This document shows positions 1 to 6,415 of a stretch of DNA of 19,544 nucleotides, piece after piece (the first letter of the stretch is position 1; each line of letters opens with the position of its first letter). The stretch comes from CAWUIO01 sp963922455 (GTDB taxonomy: Bacteria; Bacteroidota; Bacteroidia; Cytophagales; Microscillaceae): contig CAWUIO010000118.1 in the NCBI GenBank assembly GCA_963922455.1, positions 1 through 19,544 of the forward strand, in the 5' to 3' direction. Both the position numbers and the translations under genes were made by a program. The notes under the pieces were generated by a model. The model was not told where the DNA came from, made no database searches, and saw only the letters and a list, made by a program, of their open reading frames with translations.

Positions 1-277
1 GATTTTTTGTTTAAAAATCTGTAAATCAGGGGCTTAAGCCTTTAACTCACGTTAGAGTTAAGATTTTTTTTGTTGGAGATTTTAGTTTTCTCCGTGAGTA
101 TGTATCGCTAAAAGATAAAATCTTGTCCGTTCGCGGGTATTCCAAAACGGCGATCAAGAAGTACTGGAAAAAGGGCAAGCGTTTACCGACGATATGCGCT
201 TGATTTTACTTTAAATAGTATATTCCATATAATTTATTACCCTCCACATCTCCCCTGGGCGTATAGACCTTGCAGAC
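1..277. other. Gene-free left edge of the window
   Basis: I see no supported gene here. There is a 10-bp palindrome GGCTTAAGCC at 31-40 and a terminator-like hairpin just after it. Short open stretches exist on the plus strand, one ending at a TGA at 201-203 and another with plausible codons over about 120-220, but neither has a start codon or recognisable family. The region lies downstream of the minus-strand pyrophosphokinase gene, so it may also hold the 3' end of that transcript. Confidence 0.5.
42..70 (+). terminator. Possible intrinsic terminator of a gene left of the window
   Basis: The arms TTAACTC (42-48) and GAGTTAA (55-61) form a 7-bp stem with a 6-nt loop, followed within a few bases by a run of eight T (63-70). 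This fits a rho-independent terminator reading rightwards. The stem is short and AT-rich, so the call is tentative. It would end a plus-strand gene outside the window. Confidence 0.4.
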
Positions 278-1192
278 TTAAAGTTCATTGATCTTTTTTA
301 AGATCAAACTACTTATGGAGCGGAGTTCCAACATATCATCCTTTTCGTATTGCGTAGCGTTATAATGCGTATCGGTGCTTACCACTTTTTGAAAAAGCCC
401 TGATTGCCGTATTCGTTCCAGACAATTGTTTACAAAGATCCCGTGGGTAGTTATCGCATAAATTTCTGTGGCACCTGCATCTTTGTAAGCCTGAGCTGCT
501 TTAATCAAAGAGCCTCCCGTTCGGATCATATCGTCATAAATGATAACTTTTCGCCCGGCTACATCCGCATTAATACCCGTGATGGCTGTACTTTCTCCAC
601 TAATTCTTCTTTTAAATACAAAAGCGGCATCCACCCCCAAGTCATTGGCTAGTGACTCCACCCATTTTGCTCTTCCGGCATCGGTACAAGCCAGGATAAA
701 ACTTTCTCCTCCTAAATCGCGAGCGGCTTCTAAGACAATCTCCTTACAGTATAGATGTACCGGACGGATGTTGCCTTCAAAGTAAAATGGTATGCCCTCC
801 GTATGTAGGTCAAATAATATAATATGATTTCCCCGGCCAGCCTGGGGGATGGAAGACAGCAATCGGGCCCGGGTTTTGGCCGTTACAACTTCTCCGCTTT
901 GGACGGCCCGTTCCATGGTAGAATAGCCAAAATAAGGAATTACAATTATCAAAGAGTGGGCTCCGTATTGCTCAATGGCACAGGCTAAGTCATATAGCTC
1001 CAAGGTATCAGCATCGCTTACCGTACCTCCAATTAGTACGACAGCTTTTCCGTCTACATCGGTTAGAATTCTTTGATAACGTTCTCCGTCGGGGAAAGTC
1101 TTTACCAATACTCTTCCCTCAATCAAGTCACCCATTTCTCGTACCTTATCTTGAAGATACTGGTACTTTTGTGTACTAAAGATAATCTTCAT
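278..1192 (-). CDS. prs: Ribose-phosphate pyrophosphokinase (PRPP synthetase), divergent class II-like
   Basis: 304 residues, close to the usual ~310 for PRPP synthetases. The enzyme would transfer pyrophosphate from ATP to ribose 5-phosphate, making PRPP for nucleotide, histidine and tryptophan synthesis in the cytoplasm. Visible family features are FPDGE (33-37), a DLH motif (128-130), the flexible-loop pair K194/R196 in FKRRISGE, and a PRPP-binding loop IIYDDMIRTGGSL (217-229). The normal PYARQDR segment is replaced by PYFGYSTMERAVQSGE (86-101). The stretch FDLHTEGIPFYF and the late THGIF resemble plant class II enzymes more than the classical bacterial class I; this is from memory of the families. 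The ATG start directly precedes the N-terminal strand MKIIFS. Two tRNA genes lie upstream in the same direction, the nearer 89 bp away, so readthrough from the tRNA promoter is possible. The general function is solid; whether this is the main or a second PRPP synthetase of the cell cannot be seen. Confidence 0.88.
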   Translation of the reverse strand: MKIIFSTQKYQYLQDKVREMGDLIEGRVLVKTFPDGERYQRILTDVDGKAVVLIGGTVSDADTLELYDLACAIEQYGAHSLIIVIPYFGYSTMERAVQSGEVVTAKTRARLLSSIPQAGRGNHIILFDLHTEGIPFYFEGNIRPVHLYCKEIVLEAARDLGGESFILACTDAGRAKWVESLANDLGVDAAFVFKRRISGESTAITGINADVAGRKVIIYDDMIRTGGSLIKAAQAYKDAGATEIYAITTHGIFVNNCLERIRQSGLFQKVVSTDTHYNATQYEKDDMLELRSISSLILKKINEL

Positions 1193-1281
1193 AACTGAAA
1201 ATAAAAACGTAGTCTTATTTTCAGGAAGTTAGGAAATAAACATGAAAAAAAAGGAGGGGTGAAAGAAAAGAGATAAATTAG

Positions 1282-1366
1282 TACCAGGAGTGGGACTTGA
1301 ACCCACACGACCAAAAAGGTCACAAGATTTTAAGTCTTGCGTGTCTACCAATTCCACCATCCCGGC
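1282..1366 (-). tRNA. tRNA-Leu (anticodon UAA)
   Basis: The reverse strand starts GCCGGGATGGTGGAATTGGT and folds as a class II tRNA with a long variable arm. The acceptor arms GCCGGGA and TCCTGGT pair with two G-T wobbles. The anticodon stem CAAGA/TCTTG encloses the loop CTTAAAA, giving anticodon UAA. The T arm carries GTTCAAGTCCC. The discriminator base is A and the CCA end is not encoded. It lies 24 bp downstream of the tRNA-Gly gene on the same strand, so the two are probably one transcript. Confidence 0.96.
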
Positions 1367-1390
1367 AGGTCCTTAAGACTTCAAAAAAAG

Positions 1391-1463
1391 AGCGAGAGAC
1401 GGGGTTCGAACCCGCGACCTCGACCTTGGCAAGGTCGCGCTCTACCAGCTGAGCTACTCTCGC
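1391..1463 (-). tRNA. tRNA-Gly (anticodon GCC)
   Basis: The reverse strand GCGAGAGTAGCTCAGCTGGT begins a 73-nt canonical cloverleaf. The acceptor arms GCGAGAG and CTCTCGC pair perfectly. The anticodon stem CGACC/GGTCG holds loop TTGCCAA, giving GCC. The T arm is GCGGGTTCGAACCCCGT-like with TTCGAA. The discriminator is U and CCA is not encoded. It is the upstream member of a tRNA-Gly/tRNA-Leu pair. Confidence 0.96.
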
Positions 1464-1531
1464 TTATGCCATTCCGGCGAACCGGGATACAAAGATAGGA
1501 ATTGTTTTTTTTACTGCAAAAAGTTTATCAA

Positions 1532-3163
1532 CTATTTTTGGTCATCTGGGGCTTGTTTCTTTTTTGTCTTGACTGCTTCAGGTTCTTCCTCCTCTTGGGG
1601 GACATAACTAAGTTTCGTGATGGCAAAAACCCGCTTCGATCCGGAGTCATTTTTTACCCTTTGCTCTCCCAGATAGAGGTAATGATTGTCATACCACTGC
1701 TCCAATTCGCCCCATATGATATTGTTCACTTCGTATGGCTCTAAAATCTCCTCGATGTCCTGTTCTTTTTCTTTGCGAATGGTATTGTACCGATACATTA
1801 ATTTCGAGTATAGAGCTTCCTCTTTACGATAAGCCATAACCAAACTATCTCCATACGTAGCCAATTGAGTAATCGGGATCAATTCATCATTTTCAACATT
1901 CTCTATCTTCATCACATTATCCCATTGGAGGCGCCCATCCTGGTCAAAACCTAATACCACCGCATAACGGTATTCATGACTCAAGGGAGGTCTAGTGTTT
2001 AAGGAATTGAAACCCCAGTTACGATAATAAGGGCGGTAGTAATTAAACCCCCGAAAGTTGTTATACCCTAAATAGCTATTATTTAGGTTATTGGCCGTTC
2101 GGGCTTGGCTGACCGAATAGTAGCCTTCAACAACCCATACTTGGTCTTTATGTAATGGGTAGAGCTGGTCGTGTAAGATAAATTTTCGGGTCAGATTGTA
2201 GTCTTTGCCTTGATCTAATTTATCATGAACCTTCTCCCGCATGCGCTCGGCCCGCTTTTCCGGCTGATAATTAAAAAAGTTAGTCAACTCAATGAACGGA
2301 TAGTATTTTGTATCCAATTCCTCCTTATCATCAAAATTTGACACAAAAAAGCCTTGAATATTTCTTGAGCACTCTTCTGAGTATGTTCCCAATAAGGTAC
2401 GGTCCCCAGACCCATCCGAGGAAAACACCATGGAACTTCTTGGAGTCTTCTCTCGCCTCCCGGGTATCCGGATTACATCCAAGGAACCAATCAAATTAGA
2501 AAAGGGCTTCAAGATTAAGCGACAGTTTTGACGGCCCGGATTATAAAGCGTAAAAAACAATTGCTGTCCTTGGGCATCACTTTGGGTGAAAACAATCTCA
2601 TCATTCTTATCCTGATATACCGAAATAACTTGAGAACGGTTTTCAACAAAACTATAGTAATACACCACTGGCTTTCCATTAAACTCCCCTAAGACAAATA
2701 AACGATCACCCAAAGTAATAAAATCCTCCACATCCATCTTCACTGGCGACTTAATCTTATAGGACTCCGCTATCCCTTTTTCAATGTCGTAGCGCCACAA
2801 CTGAATGTCGGAGTAAGACTCTTCCTGATGATACCAGTATAAAAACTGATCCTCATCCGGATTGTAGTAGGGAACGTGCTCTCGGATAAAGCGATAAGGA
2901 ATTTTAACGACTTCCTTCCGAGTTTTTTTTAGGTTTTTGTCCAAATACTCAACTTCTATTTCTTTTGGATCATCCTTATTATAAGGCTTGGGTATCTTCA
3001 GTAGTAAAAGCCCTTTCTCTAATCGGTTGACCATCTCATATTGTGCTTCTAACTCATCCGAATTCAAATATTGCAACCTTTCAGAGACTTCCAATTGCGC
3101 AAATGCCGTCCCTATGAAGCCATACGAAGCGAGGAAAAAAAGAATTTTAAGCTTAATTTTCAA
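1532..3163 (-). CDS. Secreted or periplasmic protein of unknown function, TTG start
   Basis: 543 residues. I do not recognise the family. The N-terminus MKIKLKILFFLASYGFIGTA followed by FAQ is a clear signal peptide with probable cleavage after FA (about residue 22). There is no lipobox cysteine and no T9SS tail, so the mature protein is probably periplasmic. The body alternates short hydrophobic strands with charged loops (YYYSFVENRSQVISVYQDK, LFFTLYNPGRQNCRLILKP), which would suit an all-beta, propeller-like fold; that is inference. Residues about 365-390 are rich in N and Y, and the C-terminus is a charged tail (EEEEPE, KTKKKQ). The start codon is TTG: no in-frame ATG exists between it and the upstream stop, and the next internal ATG would delete the signal peptide. 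The gene runs divergently from the GNAT gene across a 250-bp gap and towards the tRNA genes, whose nearest end is 68 bp beyond its stop. Confidence 0.8.
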   Translation of the reverse strand: MKIKLKILFFLASYGFIGTAFAQLEVSERLQYLNSDELEAQYEMVNRLEKGLLLLKIPKPYNKDDPKEIEVEYLDKNLKKTRKEVVKIPYRFIREHVPYYNPDEDQFLYWYHQEESYSDIQLWRYDIEKGIAESYKIKSPVKMDVEDFITLGDRLFVLGEFNGKPVVYYYSFVENRSQVISVYQDKNDEIVFTQSDAQGQQLFFTLYNPGRQNCRLILKPFSNLIGSLDVIRIPGRREKTPRSSMVFSSDGSGDRTLLGTYSEECSRNIQGFFVSNFDDKEELDTKYYPFIELTNFFNYQPEKRAERMREKVHDKLDQGKDYNLTRKFILHDQLYPLHKDQVWVVEGYYSVSQARTANNLNNSYLGYNNFRGFNYYRPYYRNWGFNSLNTRPPLSHEYRYAVVLGFDQDGRLQWDNVMKIENVENDELIPITQLATYGDSLVMAYRKEEALYSKLMYRYNTIRKEKEQDIEEILEPYEVNNIIWGELEQWYDNHYLYLGEQRVKNDSGSKRVFAITKLSYVPQEEEEPEAVKTKKKQAPDDQK

Positions 3164-3413
3164 TTTTGTTTTATTTTGGTTGACGTATCAAATACTCTTA
3201 ACCTTAGTTTTAAGAGGGAGTTTCAAAAAAGAGAAGGGCACACGTATACCTCGTATAGCAAGATATACCCCATGAGGATTGAACATCTTTTTTGAGATTC
3301 ACCGGCTTTGAGTTCATTACTTCATCTGGGTTAATTTCCATCTTCAAGCTCAAAGCCCTAGTAGCTAAGATTTATTAAAATATACAACGGAATACTCAAA
3401 AATACAATATCCC
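3164..3413. promoter_or_regulatory. Divergent intergenic region with a 9-bp inverted repeat
   Basis: This gap must carry promoters for the minus-strand secreted protein and the plus-strand GNAT/GH3 pair. An inverted repeat, GGCTTTGAG (3304-3312) and CTCAAAGCC (3349-3357), separated by 36 nt, lies about 57 bp before the GNAT start. It could be an operator or a leader hairpin. On the minus side, a TTTTTTG and a TAAGGTTA spaced by 17 bp only partly match the Bacteroidota -33 TTTG / -7 TAnnTTTG pattern, so I do not place exact promoters. Confidence 0.45.
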
Positions 3414-3854
3414 ATGGTATTAGTAAAGCCGGCAAACCCGCAAAAGGATATGGCCCACGTGTATGAAATACGTAAGATAGTCTTTGTAGAGGAGCAAGGA
3501 GTCCCCCCCGAGGAAGAATATGATGGCCTGGATGAAGAATCCCATCATTTCTTAGCTTGGGACAAAGCTAGCCTTAGCCCTTGTGGTACTGCTCGTTGGC
3601 GTTATACCCAAAAAGGTATTAAACTCGAGCGTTTTGCCGTTTTGCCTGCCTATCGTAAGCAGGGTATTGGTTCCCAATTGGTGTCTGAAGTATTGAGACA
3701 TATTAAAGAAAATGCCCCGCAAACACCTAAATTATATCTACACGCTCAAATCCAAGCCCTTAGCCTGTACGAACGTTTTGATTTCGTTAAAGTAGGAAAT
3801 GAATTTGTTGAGGCAGGCATTCGCCATTATGTGATGGAACTTCCTCAGGATTGA
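3414..3854 (+). CDS. GNAT-family N-acetyltransferase (ElaA/YjcF-like)
   Basis: 146 residues, a normal length for a single-domain GNAT enzyme that moves an acetyl group from acetyl-CoA to an amine. The N-terminal IRKIVFVEEQGVPPEEEYD (19-37) matches the VFxxEQGVP...E.D signature of the ElaA/YjcF-like subgroup. Motif A is ERFAVLPAYRKQGIGSQLV (72-90), with the acetyl-CoA pyrophosphate-binding R/Q-x-x-G-x-G pattern. The strand LYLHAQIQALSLYERFDF (107-124) is the motif B region. The substrate cannot be told from sequence. The ATG start lies at the edge of the gap, no strong ribosome-binding site is visible, and no upstream in-frame start is better. The GH3 gene follows 80 bp later on the same strand, so the two may share a transcript. 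Confidence 0.9.
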   Translation: MVLVKPANPQKDMAHVYEIRKIVFVEEQGVPPEEEYDGLDEESHHFLAWDKASLSPCGTARWRYTQKGIKLERFAVLPAYRKQGIGSQLVSEVLRHIKENAPQTPKLYLHAQIQALSLYERFDFVKVGNEFVEAGIRHYVMELPQD

Positions 3855-3934
3855 CCTAATGCCAAAGGTTGAGAAAAGGTTTTTCCCGAATCTACCTTAT
3901 TTTCGCCCTCATATTTTCTTAAACTATTTGTAGT

Positions 3935-5440
3935 ATGGCTCTTAGATCAAGCTTAAGTAAGCCTTTAGCCCGTTATATTGCGCTTCAAAATCAGAAATGG
4001 ATAGAGGCAGCTCCTCAATATCAGGAAAAACTTCTCAAGAAGCTGGTCCGGAGGGCCCAAAAAACAGCCTTTGGGCAAGATCATGATTTCAGTAATATCC
4101 AAAACTACGCGGATTTTCAAGAACGTGTACCTATTAAAGACTATGAAGGCCTAAAACCCTATGTAGAACGGGTGGTCAAAGGAGAAAAAAATGTATTGTG
4201 GCCAGGGCTGCCCCAGTACTTTGCCAAAACCTCGGGAACCACCTCTGGCGTTAAATTTATTCCTATTACCCGGGAATCCCTTCCCAATCACATCAATTCG
4301 GCCCGAAATGCTCTGCTCGCCTACGTCCACGAAACAGGTAAAGCTGAATTTTTGGATAAAAAACTCATCTTTCTTTCAGGCAGCCCCGTTCTAAGCCAAA
4401 CCGGACCAGCCAAAATCCTGACCGGACGGCTCTCGGGCATGGTAAATCATCACGTGCCCGCCTACTTAAGGTCTAATCAAATGCCCTCCTACCAAACCAA
4501 CTGCCTAGAAGATTGGGAAGAAAAATTAGAGAAAATTATCGACGAAACCATCCAGGAGCCTATGTCCTTGATTTCGGGTATCCCCCCCTGGGTGCAAATG
4601 TATTTTGATAGGATCCAAGTGCGCACCGGCAAAAAAATTAGAGAAGTCTTCCCCCAGTTTAGCTTATTTGTTTACGGAGGGGTCAATTTTGAGCCCTATA
4701 GGCAAAAACTGTACGAAAGTATTGGCCAAGAAATAGACTCCATTGAGACCTACCCCGCCTCTGAGGGCTTCATTGCCTACCAAGACTCCCAAAGTGAACC
4801 AGGTTTGTTACTCCTGGCGCATAGCGGCATATTTTACGAATTTATTCCGAGCGAGGAGTATTTTTCCGAAAATCCCCGGCGCTTAAGTTTGGGCGAAGTA
4901 GAATTGAATAAAAACTATGCCCTCATCTTAAACTCGAATGCCGGACTCTGGGGCTACTCCATCGGAGATACCGTTAAGTTTATTTCCCTCAACCCCTATC
5001 GCCTAGTAGTCACGGGCCGGATCAAACATTTCATTTCTGCCTTTGGGGAGCACGTCATAGGTGAGGAAGTAGAAAAAGCCATGCAAATAGTCCAAGGTAA
5101 GCACCCCGAAGTCTTGATTAGGGAGTTTAGCGTAGCCCCTCAGGTCAATCCTTCCACGGGCTTGCCCTACCACGAATGGCTCATTGCCTTTGAAAACCCT
5201 CCCCAAGACCCCGATACATTTGCCCTAGATTTGGATACCGCTCTTTGCTCCTTAAATACCTATTATGATGACTTGATACAGGGAAAGATCTTGCGCACTT
5301 TAGTCTTAAAACCACTCAAGGCCGATGCTTTCGAGCAGTATATGAAATCTATTGGAAAGTTGGGAGGGCAAAATAAGGTGCCCCGTTTAGCCAACGACCG
5401 ACGCATAGCCGATGCGCTTGATCCCGCCTGGAGCTTGTAA
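3935..5440 (+). CDS. GH3 auxin-responsive-promoter family protein (acyl-adenylating enzyme)
   Basis: 501 residues, a normal bacterial GH3-family length. In plants GH3 enzymes activate a carboxylic acid with ATP as acyl-AMP and join it to an amino acid; the bacterial members are mostly uncharacterised. Three superfamily motifs are visible: the ATP loop AKTSGTTSGVKFIPIT (97-112), YPASEGF (273-279) and GYSIGDTVKF (340-349). GRIKHFISAFGEHV (361-374) marks the hinge to the small C-terminal domain. There is no signal peptide, so it acts in the cytoplasm. The ATG start precedes the expected N-terminal helix. It follows the GNAT gene by 80 bp on the same strand. Whether it makes amide conjugates or only acyl-adenylates, and from which acid, cannot be read from sequence. 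Confidence 0.93.
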   Translation: MALRSSLSKPLARYIALQNQKWIEAAPQYQEKLLKKLVRRAQKTAFGQDHDFSNIQNYADFQERVPIKDYEGLKPYVERVVKGEKNVLWPGLPQYFAKTSGTTSGVKFIPITRESLPNHINSARNALLAYVHETGKAEFLDKKLIFLSGSPVLSQTGPAKILTGRLSGMVNHHVPAYLRSNQMPSYQTNCLEDWEEKLEKIIDETIQEPMSLISGIPPWVQMYFDRIQVRTGKKIREVFPQFSLFVYGGVNFEPYRQKLYESIGQEIDSIETYPASEGFIAYQDSQSEPGLLLLAHSGIFYEFIPSEEYFSENPRRLSLGEVELNKNYALILNSNAGLWGYSIGDTVKFISLNPYRLVVTGRIKHFISAFGEHVIGEEVEKAMQIVQGKHPEVLIREFSVAPQVNPSTGLPYHEWLIAFENPPQDPDTFALDLDTALCSLNTYYDDLIQGKILRTLVLKPLKADAFEQYMKSIGKLGGQNKVPRLANDRRIADALDPAWSL

Positions 5441-5470
5441 ACGAGTCGGGGCAATCCAGACAAAATTTCT

Positions 5471-5490
5471 TTTTTTTTAATTAAAAAAAA
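5471..5490. repeat. Perfect AT palindrome after the GH3 gene
   Basis: TTTTTTTTAATTAAAAAAAA is a perfect 20-bp palindrome 30 bp after the GH3 stop codon. It could slow or end transcription from either side through its T runs, but it has no GC stem, so it is not a classical intrinsic terminator. Confidence 0.6.
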
Positions 5491-5507
5491 TAGCCTAAGT
5501 ATCATAA

Positions 5508-5638
5508 GGGGCTGCCCCCACGCCAGGAAAATGCGGTATAAAAAGGGCCTAAATGCTGCGTGGGGTCGGGCTTTCGCTACTCGCCGGCCCCCGCACAAAC
5601 CAGCGGCGGGCTCAAACAGGCCGCTCTATCCCTCAGCC
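5508..5638 (+). repeat. Palindromic GC-rich repeat, copy A
   Basis: One of four copies of a ~130-bp noncoding element in the window. It begins with GGGGCTGCCCC, continues with a variable hairpin (arms CCCCCACGC and GCGTGGGG), then the core GTCGGGCTTTCGCTACTCGC, and ends CAGCGGCGGGCTC...CTCTATCCCTCAGCC. Its core and end match copy D almost base for base. It faces copy B, with the AGCC ends of A and B towards each other. The GC content is well above the flanking AT-rich DNA. Confidence 0.85.
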
Positions 5639-5726
5639 AAATTGAATAAAAAGAAACTCTACTTTAAAAATACCGTTATGTAATGTAAGCTCGTAGAAAT
5701 AATAGTAGAAAAATTTAGGAAAACGC

Positions 5727-5945
5727 TTAATTTTTTCTAGGTTTACGCGCTCGTAAGGATATCTCTCTTAAACATTCTATTCTCTTTAAGGCTAACATAC
5801 TGATCAACATCGCCAAATCCTTACAAAACACGCTTAATAACTGAGTTTCAATAGGTGCATTCTTTAAACAAAGTAATTTGTTTTTCACATAATTCTGAAA
5901 CAAAAAACATAATAGCTTTATATTTTCATTGCCCGCTTGCTTCAA
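5727..5945 (-). CDS. Small hypothetical ORF between repeats A and B
   Basis: 72 codons from ATG to TAA. The product is basic and leucine-rich, predicted helical, with four cysteines and a basic end (RARKPRKN). I do not recognise it. Codon choice looks compatible with coding, and another coding-like stretch on the same strand stops 31 bp upstream, so this may be the second half of a decayed gene or a small gene of its own. Its isolation between two inverted repeats argues for a remnant. Confidence 0.3.
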   Translation of the reverse strand: MKQAGNENIKLLCFLFQNYVKNKLLCLKNAPIETQLLSVFCKDLAMLISMLALKRIECLREISLRARKPRKN

Positions 5946-5976
5946 CTATTTATAAGAAGTGATGCCCCGGTGTATT

Positions 5977-6158
5977 TTATTCATGGCTATTGTTTAAGCC
6001 TAAATCAGCATTATTTAAAAACATCTTAGCAAAAGATACTACGCTTGTTAAGCCAGCCTCGTTAGCCAAATTCTTTTTATAGTTTTTTTTGGAGCATTTC
6101 AATCTTAGGTAATAAGTACCCAGGGTAGAAACAGGAATATTTTTAAGCCTTGGATTTT
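5977..6158 (-). pseudogene. Coding-like fragment without a start, abutting repeat B
   Basis: Reading leftwards from the edge of repeat B, one frame stays open for about 60 codons to a TAA at 5977-5979. The peptide contains NIPVSTLGTYYLRLKCSKK and NLANEAGLTSVVSFAKMFLN. The composition is protein-like, and the second stretch is faintly like a helix-turn-helix of the AraC type (A..AGL.S...F.K.F). No start codon is visible because the frame runs straight into repeat B. I read it as the 3' end of a gene cut by the repeat or by decay. Family assignment is not safe. Confidence 0.35.
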
Positions 6159-6286
6159 GGCTTAGGGATAGGCGCCCGTAGGGCCGAGACCCCCGCTGGT
6201 GGTGGGCCGGCCGGCTCGGCAGCCTAGCCCGGCCCGCAGGCAGGATTGAACTTTTTAGGAAGTATACTCCTTTGCGGGCAAGCCCC
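6159..6286 (-). repeat. Palindromic GC-rich repeat, copy B (inverted)
   Basis: On the minus strand it starts GGGGCTTGCCCGC, then a loop, then CTGCGGGCCGGGCT, GAGCCGGC, CCAGCGGGGGTCTC and ends CTATCCCTAAGCC. This is the same terminal and core layout as copies A, C and D, but the middle is more diverged. Its outer end lies 130 bp before the start of the first giant gene. Confidence 0.8.
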
Positions 6287-6291
6287 TAACA

Positions 6292-6415
6292 GTCTATTGT
6301 GCCTTTATTAAAAATAGACCTAGTCAAACAGCATAAGATAAAATTTATCCCGTATTCAACAATTTATTCAAAGCCACAGGCTTTGCTATGCATCAAATAC
6401 CAGATTAAACCAATT
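6292..6415 (+). promoter_or_regulatory. Leader region of the first giant gene, with a hairpin
   Basis: This is the space between repeat B and the chosen ATG, and it should carry the promoter. GTCTATT (6292-6298) and AATAGAC (6313-6319) can pair across a 14-nt loop. I cannot find a good match to the Bacteroidota TAnnTTTG element. The frame of the gene is open back to a GTG at 6299, but those extra 39 residues precede the signal peptide and are not matched in the paralogue, so I treat them as untranslated. Confidence 0.4.

Noticed and set aside
15..203. Long open plus-strand frame ending at TGA 201-203
   Set aside because: It has no start codon, runs through the terminator-like hairpin and T run, and its translation is not recognisable. 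A second frame ending near 220 also reads plausibly, so I cannot favour either.
5508..6286. CRISPR array
   Set aside because: The repeats are ~130 bp, only in inverted pairs, with no short regularly spaced direct repeats and no cas genes.
6299..6415. GTG start giving 39 extra residues before paralogue 1
   Set aside because: The extension is basic, precedes a normal signal peptide, overlaps a hairpin, and has no counterpart in paralogue 2.
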